A stretch of DNA of 34,332 nt from the NCBI GenBank assembly GCA_026390635.1, contig JAPLFO010000139.1:1-34332 (forward strand). The letters run 5' to 3'. The notes under the pieces are model-generated. The model searched no databases and had not been told where the DNA came from. It saw only the letters and a list, made by a program, of their open reading frames with translations. This document shows positions 16,637-25,477 of this stretch, in pieces (the first letter of the stretch is position 1; the number at the start of each line of letters is the position of its first letter). The DNA comes from Ignavibacteriales bacterium. Lineage in GTDB: Bacteria > Bacteroidota > Ignavibacteria > UBA10030 > UBA8401. The position numbers and the translations under genes are program-made.

Positions 16637-17404
16637 ATGCGACCCTGCCCAAATTGCGAGAGCAGCCGATCTTCTCTCTTCTGCCTGGAACAGAATTTCC
16701 GGGTCGTAACCTGTTCGTCGTGTGGCTTGACCTATCTTCAGAATCCGCCGGCCGAGCAGACGCTGTATGAATCATACTATGAGACAGTACCGCAGCAGAT
16801 GCCTGCAGAACTCTCATCAATTATCGCTCAAAGACTCGCCGTCATGAAGGTACGCAGCCCCGCAGGAAGGGTGCTGGACGTCGGTTGCGGTCCCGGATTC
16901 TTCCTCGCCGAAGCACGTGCTGCCGGATATGATGTCCATGGAATCGACGTGTCGGCGCTGGCTGTTCGATTTGCAGCGGAATCGCTCCACCTTCCGGCAG
17001 AAGTGGCTTCGCTTGAAGACGTCGCGGCCCGGGATGCATCCTTCGACATCATCACGCTGTGGCACGTGTTGGAGCATTTCCTGAATCCTGTGGCCGAGCT
17101 TCAGAAGATTAGAAAACTGATGGCACCCGGCGCATACCTCTATCTCGAAGTTCCGAATCTTCACAGCATTAAGTTCCGGCTTTCGGGGAGAAAATGGGTT
17201 GGCGGAAATCATCCCCTCTACCATAGAACATTCTTTACAAAAACGACGTTAGAGAAGACGATTGCTCTGGCAGGATTTCAGCAGAGTGAGCGACTCCTTC
17301 TTTCGTATCGCGTGCCGGGACATTCCGGCCTGTATTCGAGTGTAAAAAAAATCTCCAATCTCGTTGCGATGGATGCGTTTCTCACATACATGATCAGAGC
17401 ATAA
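16637..17404 (+). CDS. Class I SAM-dependent methyltransferase with N-terminal zinc ribbon
   Basis: 255 residues. Cys4, Cys7, Cys26 and Cys29 (CPNC...CSSC) form a likely zinc ribbon. The Rossmann methyltransferase follows, with motif I VLDVGCGPGFF (residues 79-89), an acidic turn GIDVSALAV and post-motif IITLWHVLEHFLNP. This layout is common among methyltransferases of surface-sugar and lipid pathways (Methyltransf_23 type); the substrate is not readable. It starts 2 bases after the small helical gene and ends 46 bases before the aminotransferase, so it may feed the headgroup cassette downstream. Confidence 0.88.
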   Translation: MRPCPNCESSRSSLFCLEQNFRVVTCSSCGLTYLQNPPAEQTLYESYYETVPQQMPAELSSIIAQRLAVMKVRSPAGRVLDVGCGPGFFLAEARAAGYDVHGIDVSALAVRFAAESLHLPAEVASLEDVAARDASFDIITLWHVLEHFLNPVAELQKIRKLMAPGAYLYLEVPNLHSIKFRLSGRKWVGGNHPLYHRTFFTKTTLEKTIALAGFQQSERLLLSYRVPGHSGLYSSVKKISNLVAMDAFLTYMIRA

Positions 17405-17450
17405 TACCGCGTTCGTCGACGGACGGCGCGACCGCCACCCATGGAGCGTG

Positions 17451-18473
17451 ATGATCTATCTCGATAGAAATGAGAATCAATTCGGACCGACACCCCGTGC
17501 TCTGGAAATACTTCGGTCATTCCCAATTGCTGAATTGAGCAACTATTCCCGCGACTTTGTCCGAGGTGTGAAAAGTGTTTTGTCCGAGCAGCTTGCCATC
17601 CGGCATGGAATCCGGGAAACAGACATTCTTCTTTCTTACGGCAGCGAAGGCATGTTGAAGCAGATTGTGCATTGCTATCTGCGCACCGGAGAGACAATGC
17701 TCATCCCACGCTATTCGTGGTGGTACTATGCCGCGGTGGCACAGGAGGTGAATGGAATCACGAAGCAATACCCGCTTCAACAGAACGAGTACACCTTTCT
17801 CTACGACCCGGGCACCATTGATACACTCATCGCGCTGCATCAACCCCGGATCGTTCTCATCGCATCCCCCAACAATCCTACAGGAAACTCGATGCCGCGT
17901 GAAGATGTTGCTGCGCTTTTGCGCCGGCATCCGGAAGTAATGTTTGTGCTGGACGAGGCGTATCAGGGATTCGCTTCTCAGTCAGACGATAGCGTGCCGC
18001 GACTGGTGTTGGAGTACCCGAATCTCATAATCCTCCGAACATTCTCCAAGCTCTATGGACTTGCGGCCATGCGCATCGGGTATGCTTTTGCCGGTGCCAA
18101 TTACAAAATGCTTTCCACCTATTCCGCGCGCTATCTGGGATATCATGCTCTCTCGGAAAAACTCGCTCTCGCAGCGCTGGATGATAGAGAGTATTATGGC
18201 TCTCTTCATGATGTCTTCGAACAAGAGTGCCGCCGGTACTATAAGGTGCTGAATTCCATCGATGGGATTTCTGCTTATGAATCCTCCGCCAACTTCATCC
18301 TGGTCCGTCTGCCGGAAGAATCTCTTCCGCAGTTCCGTGCGTTTCTGAAAACGAGGGGAATTGCAATTAAGTTTTTCGACGATGCAGATCTGCGCTCATT
18401 TGCACGCATCACCATCGGGACACCGGAACAGAACGCGTATCTCCTTGCGGCCTTTCGGGAGTATTTTGCATGA
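17451..18473 (+). CDS. HisC-like class I/II PLP aminotransferase (or decarboxylase)
   Basis: 340 residues from the ATG at 17451 (GGAG just upstream; a GTG three bases earlier is also open). Fold-type I PLP residues are visible: SPNNPTG (about 139-145), the VLDEAYQGF Asp168 with Tyr171, and Lys200 in TFSKLYGLAAMRIG with Arg208. The sequence opens with YLDRNENQFGPTP, as in histidinol-phosphate aminotransferase and CobD-type enzymes, which act on phosphorylated amino compounds. No his gene is nearby. It overlaps a nucleotidyltransferase by 4 bases, so the substrate is more likely a phospho- or phosphono-amino alcohol precursor than histidinol phosphate (inference). Confidence 0.88.
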   Translation: MIYLDRNENQFGPTPRALEILRSFPIAELSNYSRDFVRGVKSVLSEQLAIRHGIRETDILLSYGSEGMLKQIVHCYLRTGETMLIPRYSWWYYAAVAQEVNGITKQYPLQQNEYTFLYDPGTIDTLIALHQPRIVLIASPNNPTGNSMPREDVAALLRRHPEVMFVLDEAYQGFASQSDDSVPRLVLEYPNLIILRTFSKLYGLAAMRIGYAFAGANYKMLSTYSARYLGYHALSEKLALAALDDREYYGSLHDVFEQECRRYYKVLNSIDGISAYESSANFILVRLPEESLPQFRAFLKTRGIAIKFFDDADLRSFARITIGTPEQNAYLLAAFREYFA

Positions 18474-19207
18474 CCGCCGTCATTCTCGCTGCGGGGCGTT
18501 CCACACGGCTCTATCCCCTGACCGCCGCGCTTCCCAAATGCCTGCTGAACGTGGGCCCGGACACCATACTTGACCGGATTGTGTGCAGTGTCCTGTCCGC
18601 CGACGTCGATTCGATTGTGCTTGTAAGCGGTTTTCAACATACGGTTCTCGAAGAACATGTGCGGCGCACATGGCCGTCCGCCCCCGTCGTGTTTGTCCAT
18701 AATGCGGATTTTGCATCGACAAATAATGCCGCATCACTTCTCTGTGCCCGAGATTACGCGATATGGGAAGACATGCTGCTTCTGGACAGCGACATTGTTT
18801 TTGACGATGCACTGCTGCAGAAGCTCCTCGACGCTCCAATTCCTTCCTGCTGCATTGTGCGGACAGCAGGTTTGATTTCCGGTGAAGACGTGAAAGTGGC
18901 AACCGATAATGATAAGCGGATTCTTCAAATCGGCAAAGATGTTCCTCTTCATAAGGCTGCCGGGGAATCCATCGGCATCCAGAGGCTTTCTCCGGCGGCA
19001 ACACAGGTTCTTTTTCAAACACTGCAGCGGCGAATTGTGGACGAGCGGCGTGTTAATGAATTTTATGAGGCGTCGTTTCAGGAAATGATTTGCGCTGGAA
19101 TCCCATACTATGCCGTCGATGCGGGTGAACTCCACTGCATCGAAATTGACACCGCGGATGATCTCGCGGAAGCGCAGAAAATCTTTTATCCTTATAACCG
19201 ACGATGA
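18470..19207 (+). CDS. Sugar-phosphate-type nucleotidyltransferase (LicC/PntC-like, probably CTP-using)
   Basis: 245 residues. The GT-A nucleotidyltransferase signature is intact: ILAAGRSTRLYPLT (residues 5-18), Lys23 in ALPKCLL, and the metal-binding pair Asp106/Asp108 in LLLDSDIVFD. The C-terminal CIEIDTADDLAEAQ resembles choline-phosphate or 2-aminoethylphosphonate cytidylyltransferases more than hexose-phosphate enzymes. It would activate a phosphorylated or phosphono headgroup as its CDP form. ATGA overlaps join it to the aminotransferase before and the CDP-alcohol phosphotransferase after, which supports CDP chemistry. Exact substrate unknown. Confidence 0.87.
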   Translation: MTAVILAAGRSTRLYPLTAALPKCLLNVGPDTILDRIVCSVLSADVDSIVLVSGFQHTVLEEHVRRTWPSAPVVFVHNADFASTNNAASLLCARDYAIWEDMLLLDSDIVFDDALLQKLLDAPIPSCCIVRTAGLISGEDVKVATDNDKRILQIGKDVPLHKAAGESIGIQRLSPAATQVLFQTLQRRIVDERRVNEFYEASFQEMICAGIPYYAVDAGELHCIEIDTADDLAEAQKIFYPYNRR

Positions 19208-20061
19208 CTGTATCGAAAACGTACTCTTACACCGCCTCGATCAAATCCTCCGTATCCGATGAGATTGTCAACATCTATCTCCAGCGTCCCGTTGCCGGAG
19301 TGGTTACGCGCGTGCTTTTTCCCACGCGCATTTCCCCGAATCAGGTGACGCTCCTCTCAACGCTCTGCGGTGTTGCCGGCGGAATGGTGCTGGCACTTCC
19401 CGCCCCGTCATTTGTTGTCGCGGCCTTTCTTTTCTATGCAAAAGACATTCTCGACTCGGCCGACGGACAACTCGCCCGCGCCCGAGAACAATACAGCCGC
19501 CGGGGACGCTTCTATGATTCGATCGGTGATTTTGTTGTCAATGCTTTTCTCTTTTTCGGAATTTCTGTCTGGCTATTGCACAACGGCATTTCTATTTTTC
19601 CTTCGGTGTTGTTGGGTGCAACAGGTTTTCTGGGAGTGAATCTGCGTGTCTCCTATCATGTGTTCTATCAATCATCTTTTCTTCACACGCAATCGCAATA
19701 CTCCGTCAACCGGGTTTCTGAAGAACTGGCGGCATCGGATGAAGGCGGCGAAGATGCATGGACTCGTCTGCTGCATCGGATATTTCTTTTTCTGTACGGC
19801 TGGCAGGATCGTTTGATCGCCGCAATTGATCTGGCCAGTCATCATCGAAGAAGCAACCAAATTCCCAATGATCAATGGTACTGCAATGCGGCCGCTCTGC
19901 GATTGAACGGCTTGTTTGGGTTAGGTACAGAGTACGTTGCACTCACCGGCTGTCTTCTGGCAGGAAGCATTTCTGCATACCTGTGTTGGTCACTGCTGCT
20001 CGAAAATATTCTGTGGGGAGCGGCAGTGGTCTATCGATGGATTTGGGTGAAAATCGGTTAG
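19204..20061 (+). CDS. CDP-alcohol phosphotransferase family membrane enzyme
   Basis: 285 residues. The family motif is perfect: D84-x2-D87-G88-x2-A91-R92-x8-G101-x3-D105-x3-D109. Several membrane segments are visible: about residues 48-78, 110-150 and the C-terminal 240-275. Such enzymes move a phospho-alcohol from a CDP carrier to an acceptor alcohol, usually making phospholipids or phosphodiester solutes. A polar segment (about 165-230) between membrane parts is longer than in PgsA or PssA. It is the last gene of the plus-strand run, overlapping the nucleotidyltransferase (ATGA) and converging with the next gene 19 bases away. Confidence 0.9.
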   Translation: MTVSKTYSYTASIKSSVSDEIVNIYLQRPVAGVVTRVLFPTRISPNQVTLLSTLCGVAGGMVLALPAPSFVVAAFLFYAKDILDSADGQLARAREQYSRRGRFYDSIGDFVVNAFLFFGISVWLLHNGISIFPSVLLGATGFLGVNLRVSYHVFYQSSFLHTQSQYSVNRVSEELAASDEGGEDAWTRLLHRIFLFLYGWQDRLIAAIDLASHHRRSNQIPNDQWYCNAAALRLNGLFGLGTEYVALTGCLLAGSISAYLCWSLLLENILWGAAVVYRWIWVKIG

Positions 20062-20080
20062 GAGGAAAGGAGGGTGGAGA

Positions 20081-21034
20081 CTACTGCTTTTTTGCTGCCG
20101 ACTCTTTTCTGATTTGTGATTCCAGTTTCAGGTGCTCGTCGCCGGTTACATTCAAGGCTTTGCGGAGCTGTTCCAGGTGCTCGGCCTCTTCCGGGGTGAC
20201 GACACCGTCCTTCCACACTTCGCGCAACGCCGCCAAATACGACGAGGAGCGGGTGCTCGACTCCAGTGCTGAAAAATCAGCATCACTCATTTTCAGGATC
20301 GATTGAGCCGTCTGCAGCAATGAGCGCTCGTCTGGTGAAATGGCTCCATCCTCCCATGCCTTTTCGAAAAGAACCCGCAGAATCTCCGCCGCTGCGGGCA
20401 ATGAAGAGGCTGCGGAATGAGATTGCTCGGAGCGTATGGTCTGGATTTCTTTCATCTGTTCTGTAATCGTGTGCTCCAGCTTCGTCCTCGCCTCGACCGC
20501 GTCCTTTGCCTGTGAAGCAAACAACACGACATCTTCCTCCAACTTGCGGCGTGCGGATTCGAATTCTTTCTTCAGCAAGTCCAGGCGCTCGTCCGCTTTC
20601 TTATCTGCAGTCTCAGTGGCTTCTTTTTTTATCTTCGCCACCATATCATCCGCGGTAATCTGCGGTATGGGAGCGGCAACGGGTGCGGGAGCCGCTGCCG
20701 GAGGGGCGGAAACCGGAAGCGGCTTGGCATCCGGCATACTCGGTGCACGGGGGGGTTCTGCAGGCTTGGGCGGCAACGCCGCTTTCTTCTGATCCTCGAC
20801 AAGCTTTTTCAGCTTGTCTTCCTCTTCTTTCTTCTTTGCCGCTTCGATCGCCACCTTGATGCGCTCATTATACGCAAGCGCGTACATATTATTAGACTCC
20901 ACTCCCAACGCCTTCGTTACTTCTTCAAGCGCCTTGGGAAATTCGGATGCCTTGATGAACCTGTCTGCAGCTTTCAGGTGTTCACCAATCATTTTTTTCT
21001 GTGCATCTCTATCTTGTTGAATTACAGGCGGCAT
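20081..21034 (-). CDS. Coiled-coil protein with N-terminal TPR-like and duplicated C-terminal helical domain
   Basis: 317 residues from the ATG at 21034; a TTG two codons earlier is open but falls between the -10 box and the ATG. Order of parts: a TPR-like helical hairpin (about 10-60), a Lys/Glu-rich helix, a Pro/Ala-rich linker (about 87-126), a coiled coil (about 130-200), and two tandem C-terminal units (about 217-259 and 267-307). Each unit has the pattern W-(E/K)-DG-x-(I/V)-(S/T)-P-(D/E)-E, seen as AWEDGAISPDERSLLQ and VWKDGVVTPEEAEHLE. These units resemble TerB-like helical modules. No signal peptide, so cytoplasmic. Function unknown. A strong promoter lies immediately upstream. Confidence 0.8.
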   Translation of the reverse strand: MPPVIQQDRDAQKKMIGEHLKAADRFIKASEFPKALEEVTKALGVESNNMYALAYNERIKVAIEAAKKKEEEDKLKKLVEDQKKAALPPKPAEPPRAPSMPDAKPLPVSAPPAAAPAPVAAPIPQITADDMVAKIKKEATETADKKADERLDLLKKEFESARRKLEEDVVLFASQAKDAVEARTKLEHTITEQMKEIQTIRSEQSHSAASSLPAAAEILRVLFEKAWEDGAISPDERSLLQTAQSILKMSDADFSALESSTRSSSYLAALREVWKDGVVTPEEAEHLEQLRKALNVTGDEHLKLESQIRKESAAKKQ

Positions 21035-21039
21035 GGACA

Positions 21040-21068
21040 AATATATCCAACGATTGTTAGAATGTCAA
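21040..21068 (-). promoter_or_regulatory. Consensus-like promoter giving a probable leaderless mRNA
   Basis: Minus strand: perfect -35 TTGACA (21063-21068), exactly 17 bases, then TATATT (21040-21045). Only five bases (TGTCC) separate the -10 from the ATG at 21034-21032, so transcription should begin at or next to the A of the ATG. No Shine-Dalgarno sequence fits, unlike most genes in this window. Confidence 0.75.
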
Positions 21069-21194
21069 TGAAACCGCTGCAGGCGTGCCATTGCTCAGAA
21101 AATAGGGGTTCCCAGAATAGTTCTTTCCTTTTTCCAACACTGCACGGTGTTTGGCAGAAACCTCCCTCCATTTTGCTGGATTTTCTCCTCTGGA

Positions 21195-21206
21195 TAGTGT
21201 ACACTA
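21195..21206. promoter_or_regulatory. 12-base perfect palindrome upstream of the Sel1-glnD-murI run
   Basis: TAGTGT-ACACTA is a perfect palindrome 66 bases before the Sel1 start. A TTGCTG box lies about 20 bases upstream of it. It could be an operator or overlap the -10 region; no regulator can be named. Confidence 0.3.
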
Positions 21207-21272
21207 CATAACGACATCGTCTACGATTGAAATGCGTCAACGCGCGAAGCCACACGCCCTGAAGGATTCACC

Positions 21273-22814
21273 ATGCCGAAATTGTTTTATCCTGCCGTGA
21301 TCATACTGATCATGGCTTTTCTTTTTTCCCTTCAGGCACAGGAACGCCCGAATAGCCCCGTTTTCAAAAAATACCGCACCGGTGAACCAACCACCATCAT
21401 CAAAACATCCGACCTGACATACCAGCTGTGGGAGGGATTTATGTTGATGAAGAACGCGAATGCCGGTGAGGCCGCTTCCCAGCACGAACTTGCGCTCCGC
21501 TATTTTTTAGGCAAGGGCTTCCCGGCGGACACCGTTCGGGCTGCTTTCTGGCTGAAAAAGGCGGCGGCACAGGATTTTATGCTCGCTCGATACAATCTCG
21601 GCATCTTCCTTTACAATGGCTATGGCGTGGATTGGAATCCATTTCTCGCCTTTTTTGAATTCCGCGCTGCCGCAGAGTCCGGCATGCCCGACGGCCAATA
21701 TGTCTTCGGGTTGATCTTCACCGATAACCTTGTCGTCCATCAGGACTTTGCAGAGGCACAACTCTGGATACAGCGCGCCGCCGACGGCGGATATGAACCG
21801 GCAAAAGACCTGCTGGAAGAATTGAAACGCAAGGGATTGTTCGCCGATCGCCCCGCCGGGCATCATGAATCGTCACCCGGCACAAAACGGTCTGCGTCTC
21901 CGGCAGAACCACTGCTGCTTGATTTTTCCGTCGACACCAGCCGGCACGTCGATGATCAGACTATTCTACAGGATGTTTTTCGTAACGGGAACGAAGAAAT
22001 TCAGAAGCTCCTCGGCATCTCCAAGCTTCTGATTGATTCCACCGCGTCGGACACGGCGCTCTTCCGCGTCCTTCAGCAAGCCGCTGCCATCGGCAACCCG
22101 GACGCCAGCACCGTTATTGGCCGATGCTACGAGCGGGGCATCGGCGTACGCGCCGATCCGGTTGCTGCCGCTGAAAATTATGTCCACGCCATTAGTCTCG
22201 GATCGCGGCACGCATATCCACTTATGACGGATATTCTGCATTCCACATCCTTTGTCCAGGAACTCGATACCCGGTTGAAACGCAAAGATCCGGCAGCGGA
22301 ATTTGTCTGGGCAAGCCTCGCCGCTCTGCATCTCGATACTCAGATTCCTGAACGTGAGGCATTCCGCCTGCTGGAGGATGCTGCATCGAAAAATCATCTT
22401 CTTGCTCTTATCGAATTGGGTGTTTGCTATAACTCCGGACGCTGGACAACGATGAATAAAAAGCGAGCGTATGATTTCTGGCAGTATGCAGAGGTGCACG
22501 GCAGCAAAGAAGCCGGATTGCGCCTGGCATCCGCCAGAGTTGTTGCCGACACAACGGCCACCAACGCCGACATTCAATTCCTGCTTGATGCGGCTCAGGA
22601 CGGTTCGCTGCTGGCCCAGTTGACGCTTGCCTATTGCTATGAAGAGGGAATACGCGTTCCCCGTAATCCGTCGCGTGCCGTTCACTTCTATCGCCTGTGT
22701 GCCCGCCGTGGAAGCGACGGCGCTTATCTCGCCTTGAAGCGAATGCATGATACCCTCCGGCCGGTGGAGCAGGAGTTCTCCCTGGATAAGACAGAGAAGA
22801 ACCGGAAACGCTGA
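21273..22814 (+). CDS. Secreted Sel1-like repeat protein
   Basis: 513 residues with a signal peptide (MPKLFYPAVIILIMAFLFSLQAQ). Sel1 repeats of about 36 residues are recognisable in two blocks: about 65-190, for example ARYNLGIFLYNGYGVDWNP followed by AFFEFRAAAESGMPDGQYVF, and about 255-500, including STVIGRCYERGIGVRADPVA and LTLAYCYEEGIRVPRNPSRA. The blocks are joined by a polar linker (about 195-230). Sel1 proteins act as protein-protein scaffolds; the partner is unknown. GAAGGA precedes the ATG by 6 bases. glnD starts 4 bases after the stop, so the two are co-transcribed, although a functional link is not obvious. Confidence 0.88.
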   Translation: MPKLFYPAVIILIMAFLFSLQAQERPNSPVFKKYRTGEPTTIIKTSDLTYQLWEGFMLMKNANAGEAASQHELALRYFLGKGFPADTVRAAFWLKKAAAQDFMLARYNLGIFLYNGYGVDWNPFLAFFEFRAAAESGMPDGQYVFGLIFTDNLVVHQDFAEAQLWIQRAADGGYEPAKDLLEELKRKGLFADRPAGHHESSPGTKRSASPAEPLLLDFSVDTSRHVDDQTILQDVFRNGNEEIQKLLGISKLLIDSTASDTALFRVLQQAAAIGNPDASTVIGRCYERGIGVRADPVAAAENYVHAISLGSRHAYPLMTDILHSTSFVQELDTRLKRKDPAAEFVWASLAALHLDTQIPEREAFRLLEDAASKNHLLALIELGVCYNSGRWTTMNKKRAYDFWQYAEVHGSKEAGLRLASARVVADTTATNADIQFLLDAAQDGSLLAQLTLAYCYEEGIRVPRNPSRAVHFYRLCARRGSDGAYLALKRMHDTLRPVEQEFSLDKTEKNRKR

Positions 22815-22818
22815 GCCC

Positions 22819-25467
22819 ATGTCTTCACCAAAAGAAATATTCTCCCGGCATTTTGAGCGCATTCTTGCACTCCACCGCAGCGGCAGCAGCGGCTTCGATG
22901 TCACCGCACATTTGTCAGCCGCGTTGGATGATGTTATTCAATCGCTGTGGACATCCACGGCGTTGGAACTTGATCGCACCTGTGTCGTTATGGCTCTGGG
23001 CGGGTACGGGCGCTATGAACTGTGTCCCCGTTCCGACATTGACCTCATGTTGTTGTTTCCGGATGAAAAAACAAAGCAGCGCGCCGCGCCGGAAGCCCAA
23101 CGCTTTCTTCATGCGCTCTGGGACGCAGGCTTCGATCTGGGACACAGTGTGCGCACAACCAAAGACTGCATTGCGCTCTCCCGGAGCGATATTGATTCGT
23201 GGGCATCTGTTCTCGAGAGCCGTTTCATCTGCGGCGGCAAGGAAGTGTTCGCCGATTTCGTCTCCTCGGTGACAACGGAAATTCGCAAGCGGCCCAATCC
23301 CGATTTTGTTGCAGCAGTATTGAATGGCGTTCGCGACCGGCACGATAAATACGGTAACGCCGTTAAACTGCTCGAACCGAACATGAAAAAAAGCGCGGGC
23401 GGATTGCGGGATGTACATGCTCTACTCTGGATGTTTCGTTCCACCAACTTTGAGTTTCTTTCTCCCGATCCCTTTCGATCACCGGAGTCCGCCTGCCGGT
23501 TGTTGATTTCCCGCTTGCAGGAAAATGATCTCGCCGATCCGGAGGAATGCGCAGCGGTGAACCGTGCGATGGATTTCCTGCTCCGTGCACGCAATGAGAC
23601 TCATTACTATGCCAACACAAATCACGACACGCTCGATTTTTCAATTCAGCGTCACATTGCTGCTGGCCTCGGGTATGGAGACGATCCTCAATTTGAATTT
23701 GTCGAACGATTCATGAGGGACTATTACCTTCATGCACGCAATATTTACCGCCTGAACCGTCGTCTGTTGCGAATTCACGTGAAGCAACTCCGCCGGTCTG
23801 TGAAGGAGAAGCAGGAAGAGCGTGTGCTGGACGATGTTTTTGTTCTGCGCGGCCCGGCGTTGTCTTTCCATGACCGCTCGTTCGAATTTGCATCCCGCGC
23901 TCAGATAGTGCATGCGTGTGCGCTGTGCGGCCGTCACGGCATCGATCCCGGACAGTCGCTCCAATTGAAGTTCATCCAAAGTACGCAGTCGCGCGGAATC
24001 TTTGCTGCTTCCGAACCCATGAATCCCGATACAGCGGCCGCGTTCCGCGACATTCTTCGCATGGATAAAGGGATTGCGGCAACGCTGATGGTGATGAATG
24101 ACTTCGATTTGCTCGGCGCGCTTCTTCCGGAGTGGCGGCGCCTCGTCGCCTTCTTTCAACACAGCCAGTATCATTACTACACGGCAGACGCACACACGCT
24201 CATCGCCCTGGAACACGCCGAGCAGCTGCGAAACCAGAAGGACTTGCTGGGTGATGTTTTTCGATCGCTTCCACGGAAAGATGTTCTCTTCCTCACGATC
24301 CTTCTTCACGATATCGAAAAGCCAAACGGCGTTGAGCAGCATGAAATCCGCGGCGCAGACACCGCACAGCAAATTATGGCGCGTATCGGATTTGAAGACG
24401 ACGGCACGATTCCCTTCCTTATCCGCCATCATCTCACCATGGAACAGGTTGCATTTCGCCGGAACATCAATGATCCAAAGACCATTGCCGAATTTGCCGG
24501 GCTCTTCACTTCCCCGGAACAGCTTGACTATCTTTTTGTTGTCACATACAGCGATCTCTCAGCTGTTAATAAAAGCGTGTGGACTTCGTGGAAGGAGATG
24601 TTGCTGCAGGAATTATACCGGCGCACGCGTGCAGTATTGGAACGCCGCCTGCCTTTTGCCGAAGCGGTGTCCTTTCAGCAATCTGAACACAGGCAATCTG
24701 TCCGAACGATGCTGGACGGTTTTGCAGATGCGTCGCTTCGCTCCGCTGTTGAACAGCATCTGTCTTTACTGCACAACGAAGCCTATATCGCCATTTTCTC
24801 CGAGCAGGAAATAGCCGGCCATGTCCATGCGGCGGCATCCGTTGAAACGATTACCGTGTTGGTGGATCACGAAGTATCTTACACAACATTGACCGCAGTC
24901 ACGCATGACGCACCGCAGCTGCTTTCTCATCTCTGCGGTGTCTTGTCCGCCAACGATGCAAACATTTTTGATGCGCACATTTTTACCCGCACGGACAGCA
25001 TGGTCATCGATCAATTCCGCGTTACAGATATCGCAACGGGAAAGCGTTTGTCAGAGCATCAGGCTGAAAAAATCATTACGGACTTCGAACACGTCCTCCG
25101 CGGAACAGAAACGATTGATGCGCTTTTTGAACGCCACCAGCGCCGGTGGAAACGCCGCCCGCGCCCGATGCTCCACCCCAATATCAAGCGGGATGTTGAG
25201 TTCGAGGAATCTGCGGACTACACAATTATTGATGTCTCTGCACCGGATACGACGGGATTCCTTTATCGTGTGACAGAGACAATATCAGGGTTGGGTCTCG
25301 CCATCTATTTTGCAAAGATTGCAACCAGGGTTGACGGAATTGTGGATTCTTTTTATGTTTTGGAGTCCGATGGAACTCCTGTCCGCGCCGGGAATCGGAA
25401 AGAAGAAATCCGCGCCGTCATTCTCGATACTATTCGTCAGTTGGAAGAAGTTCAGTTATCCATATGA
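22819..25467 (+). CDS. glnD: [Protein-PII] uridylyltransferase / uridylyl-removing enzyme
   Basis: 882 residues from the ATG at 22819; an earlier ATG at 22747 lies deep inside the Sel1 gene and is rejected. Domains in order: nucleotidyltransferase with GGYGRYELCP and SDIDL (residues 61-76), a helical middle with NMKKSAGGLRDVHALLWMFR, an HD hydrolase domain with His497-Asp498 (LLHDIEK) plus HHLTMEQVAFRRNI, and two ACT domains (about 675-755 and 795-880) that sense glutamine. The enzyme adds UMP to, or removes it from, PII when nitrogen status changes. All signature residues look intact. No PII gene or glutamine synthetase is in the window. murI follows 10 bases after the stop. Confidence 0.95.
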   Translation: MSSPKEIFSRHFERILALHRSGSSGFDVTAHLSAALDDVIQSLWTSTALELDRTCVVMALGGYGRYELCPRSDIDLMLLFPDEKTKQRAAPEAQRFLHALWDAGFDLGHSVRTTKDCIALSRSDIDSWASVLESRFICGGKEVFADFVSSVTTEIRKRPNPDFVAAVLNGVRDRHDKYGNAVKLLEPNMKKSAGGLRDVHALLWMFRSTNFEFLSPDPFRSPESACRLLISRLQENDLADPEECAAVNRAMDFLLRARNETHYYANTNHDTLDFSIQRHIAAGLGYGDDPQFEFVERFMRDYYLHARNIYRLNRRLLRIHVKQLRRSVKEKQEERVLDDVFVLRGPALSFHDRSFEFASRAQIVHACALCGRHGIDPGQSLQLKFIQSTQSRGIFAASEPMNPDTAAAFRDILRMDKGIAATLMVMNDFDLLGALLPEWRRLVAFFQHSQYHYYTADAHTLIALEHAEQLRNQKDLLGDVFRSLPRKDVLFLTILLHDIEKPNGVEQHEIRGADTAQQIMARIGFEDDGTIPFLIRHHLTMEQVAFRRNINDPKTIAEFAGLFTSPEQLDYLFVVTYSDLSAVNKSVWTSWKEMLLQELYRRTRAVLERRLPFAEAVSFQQSEHRQSVRTMLDGFADASLRSAVEQHLSLLHNEAYIAIFSEQEIAGHVHAAASVETITVLVDHEVSYTTLTAVTHDAPQLLSHLCGVLSANDANIFDAHIFTRTDSMVIDQFRVTDIATGKRLSEHQAEKIITDFEHVLRGTETIDALFERHQRRWKRRPRPMLHPNIKRDVEFEESADYTIIDVSAPDTTGFLYRVTETISGLGLAIYFAKIATRVDGIVDSFYVLESDGTPVRAGNRKEEIRAVILDTIRQLEEVQLSI

Positions 25468-25477
25468 GAACACTGGA

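Noticed and set aside
21966-22904. 312-codon open frame on the minus strand
   Set aside because: Antisense to the Sel1 gene and the start of glnD; no family features, no ribosome site seen.
23641-24432. 263-codon open frame on the minus strand
   Set aside because: Antisense to the middle of glnD; explained by codon bias of the real gene.
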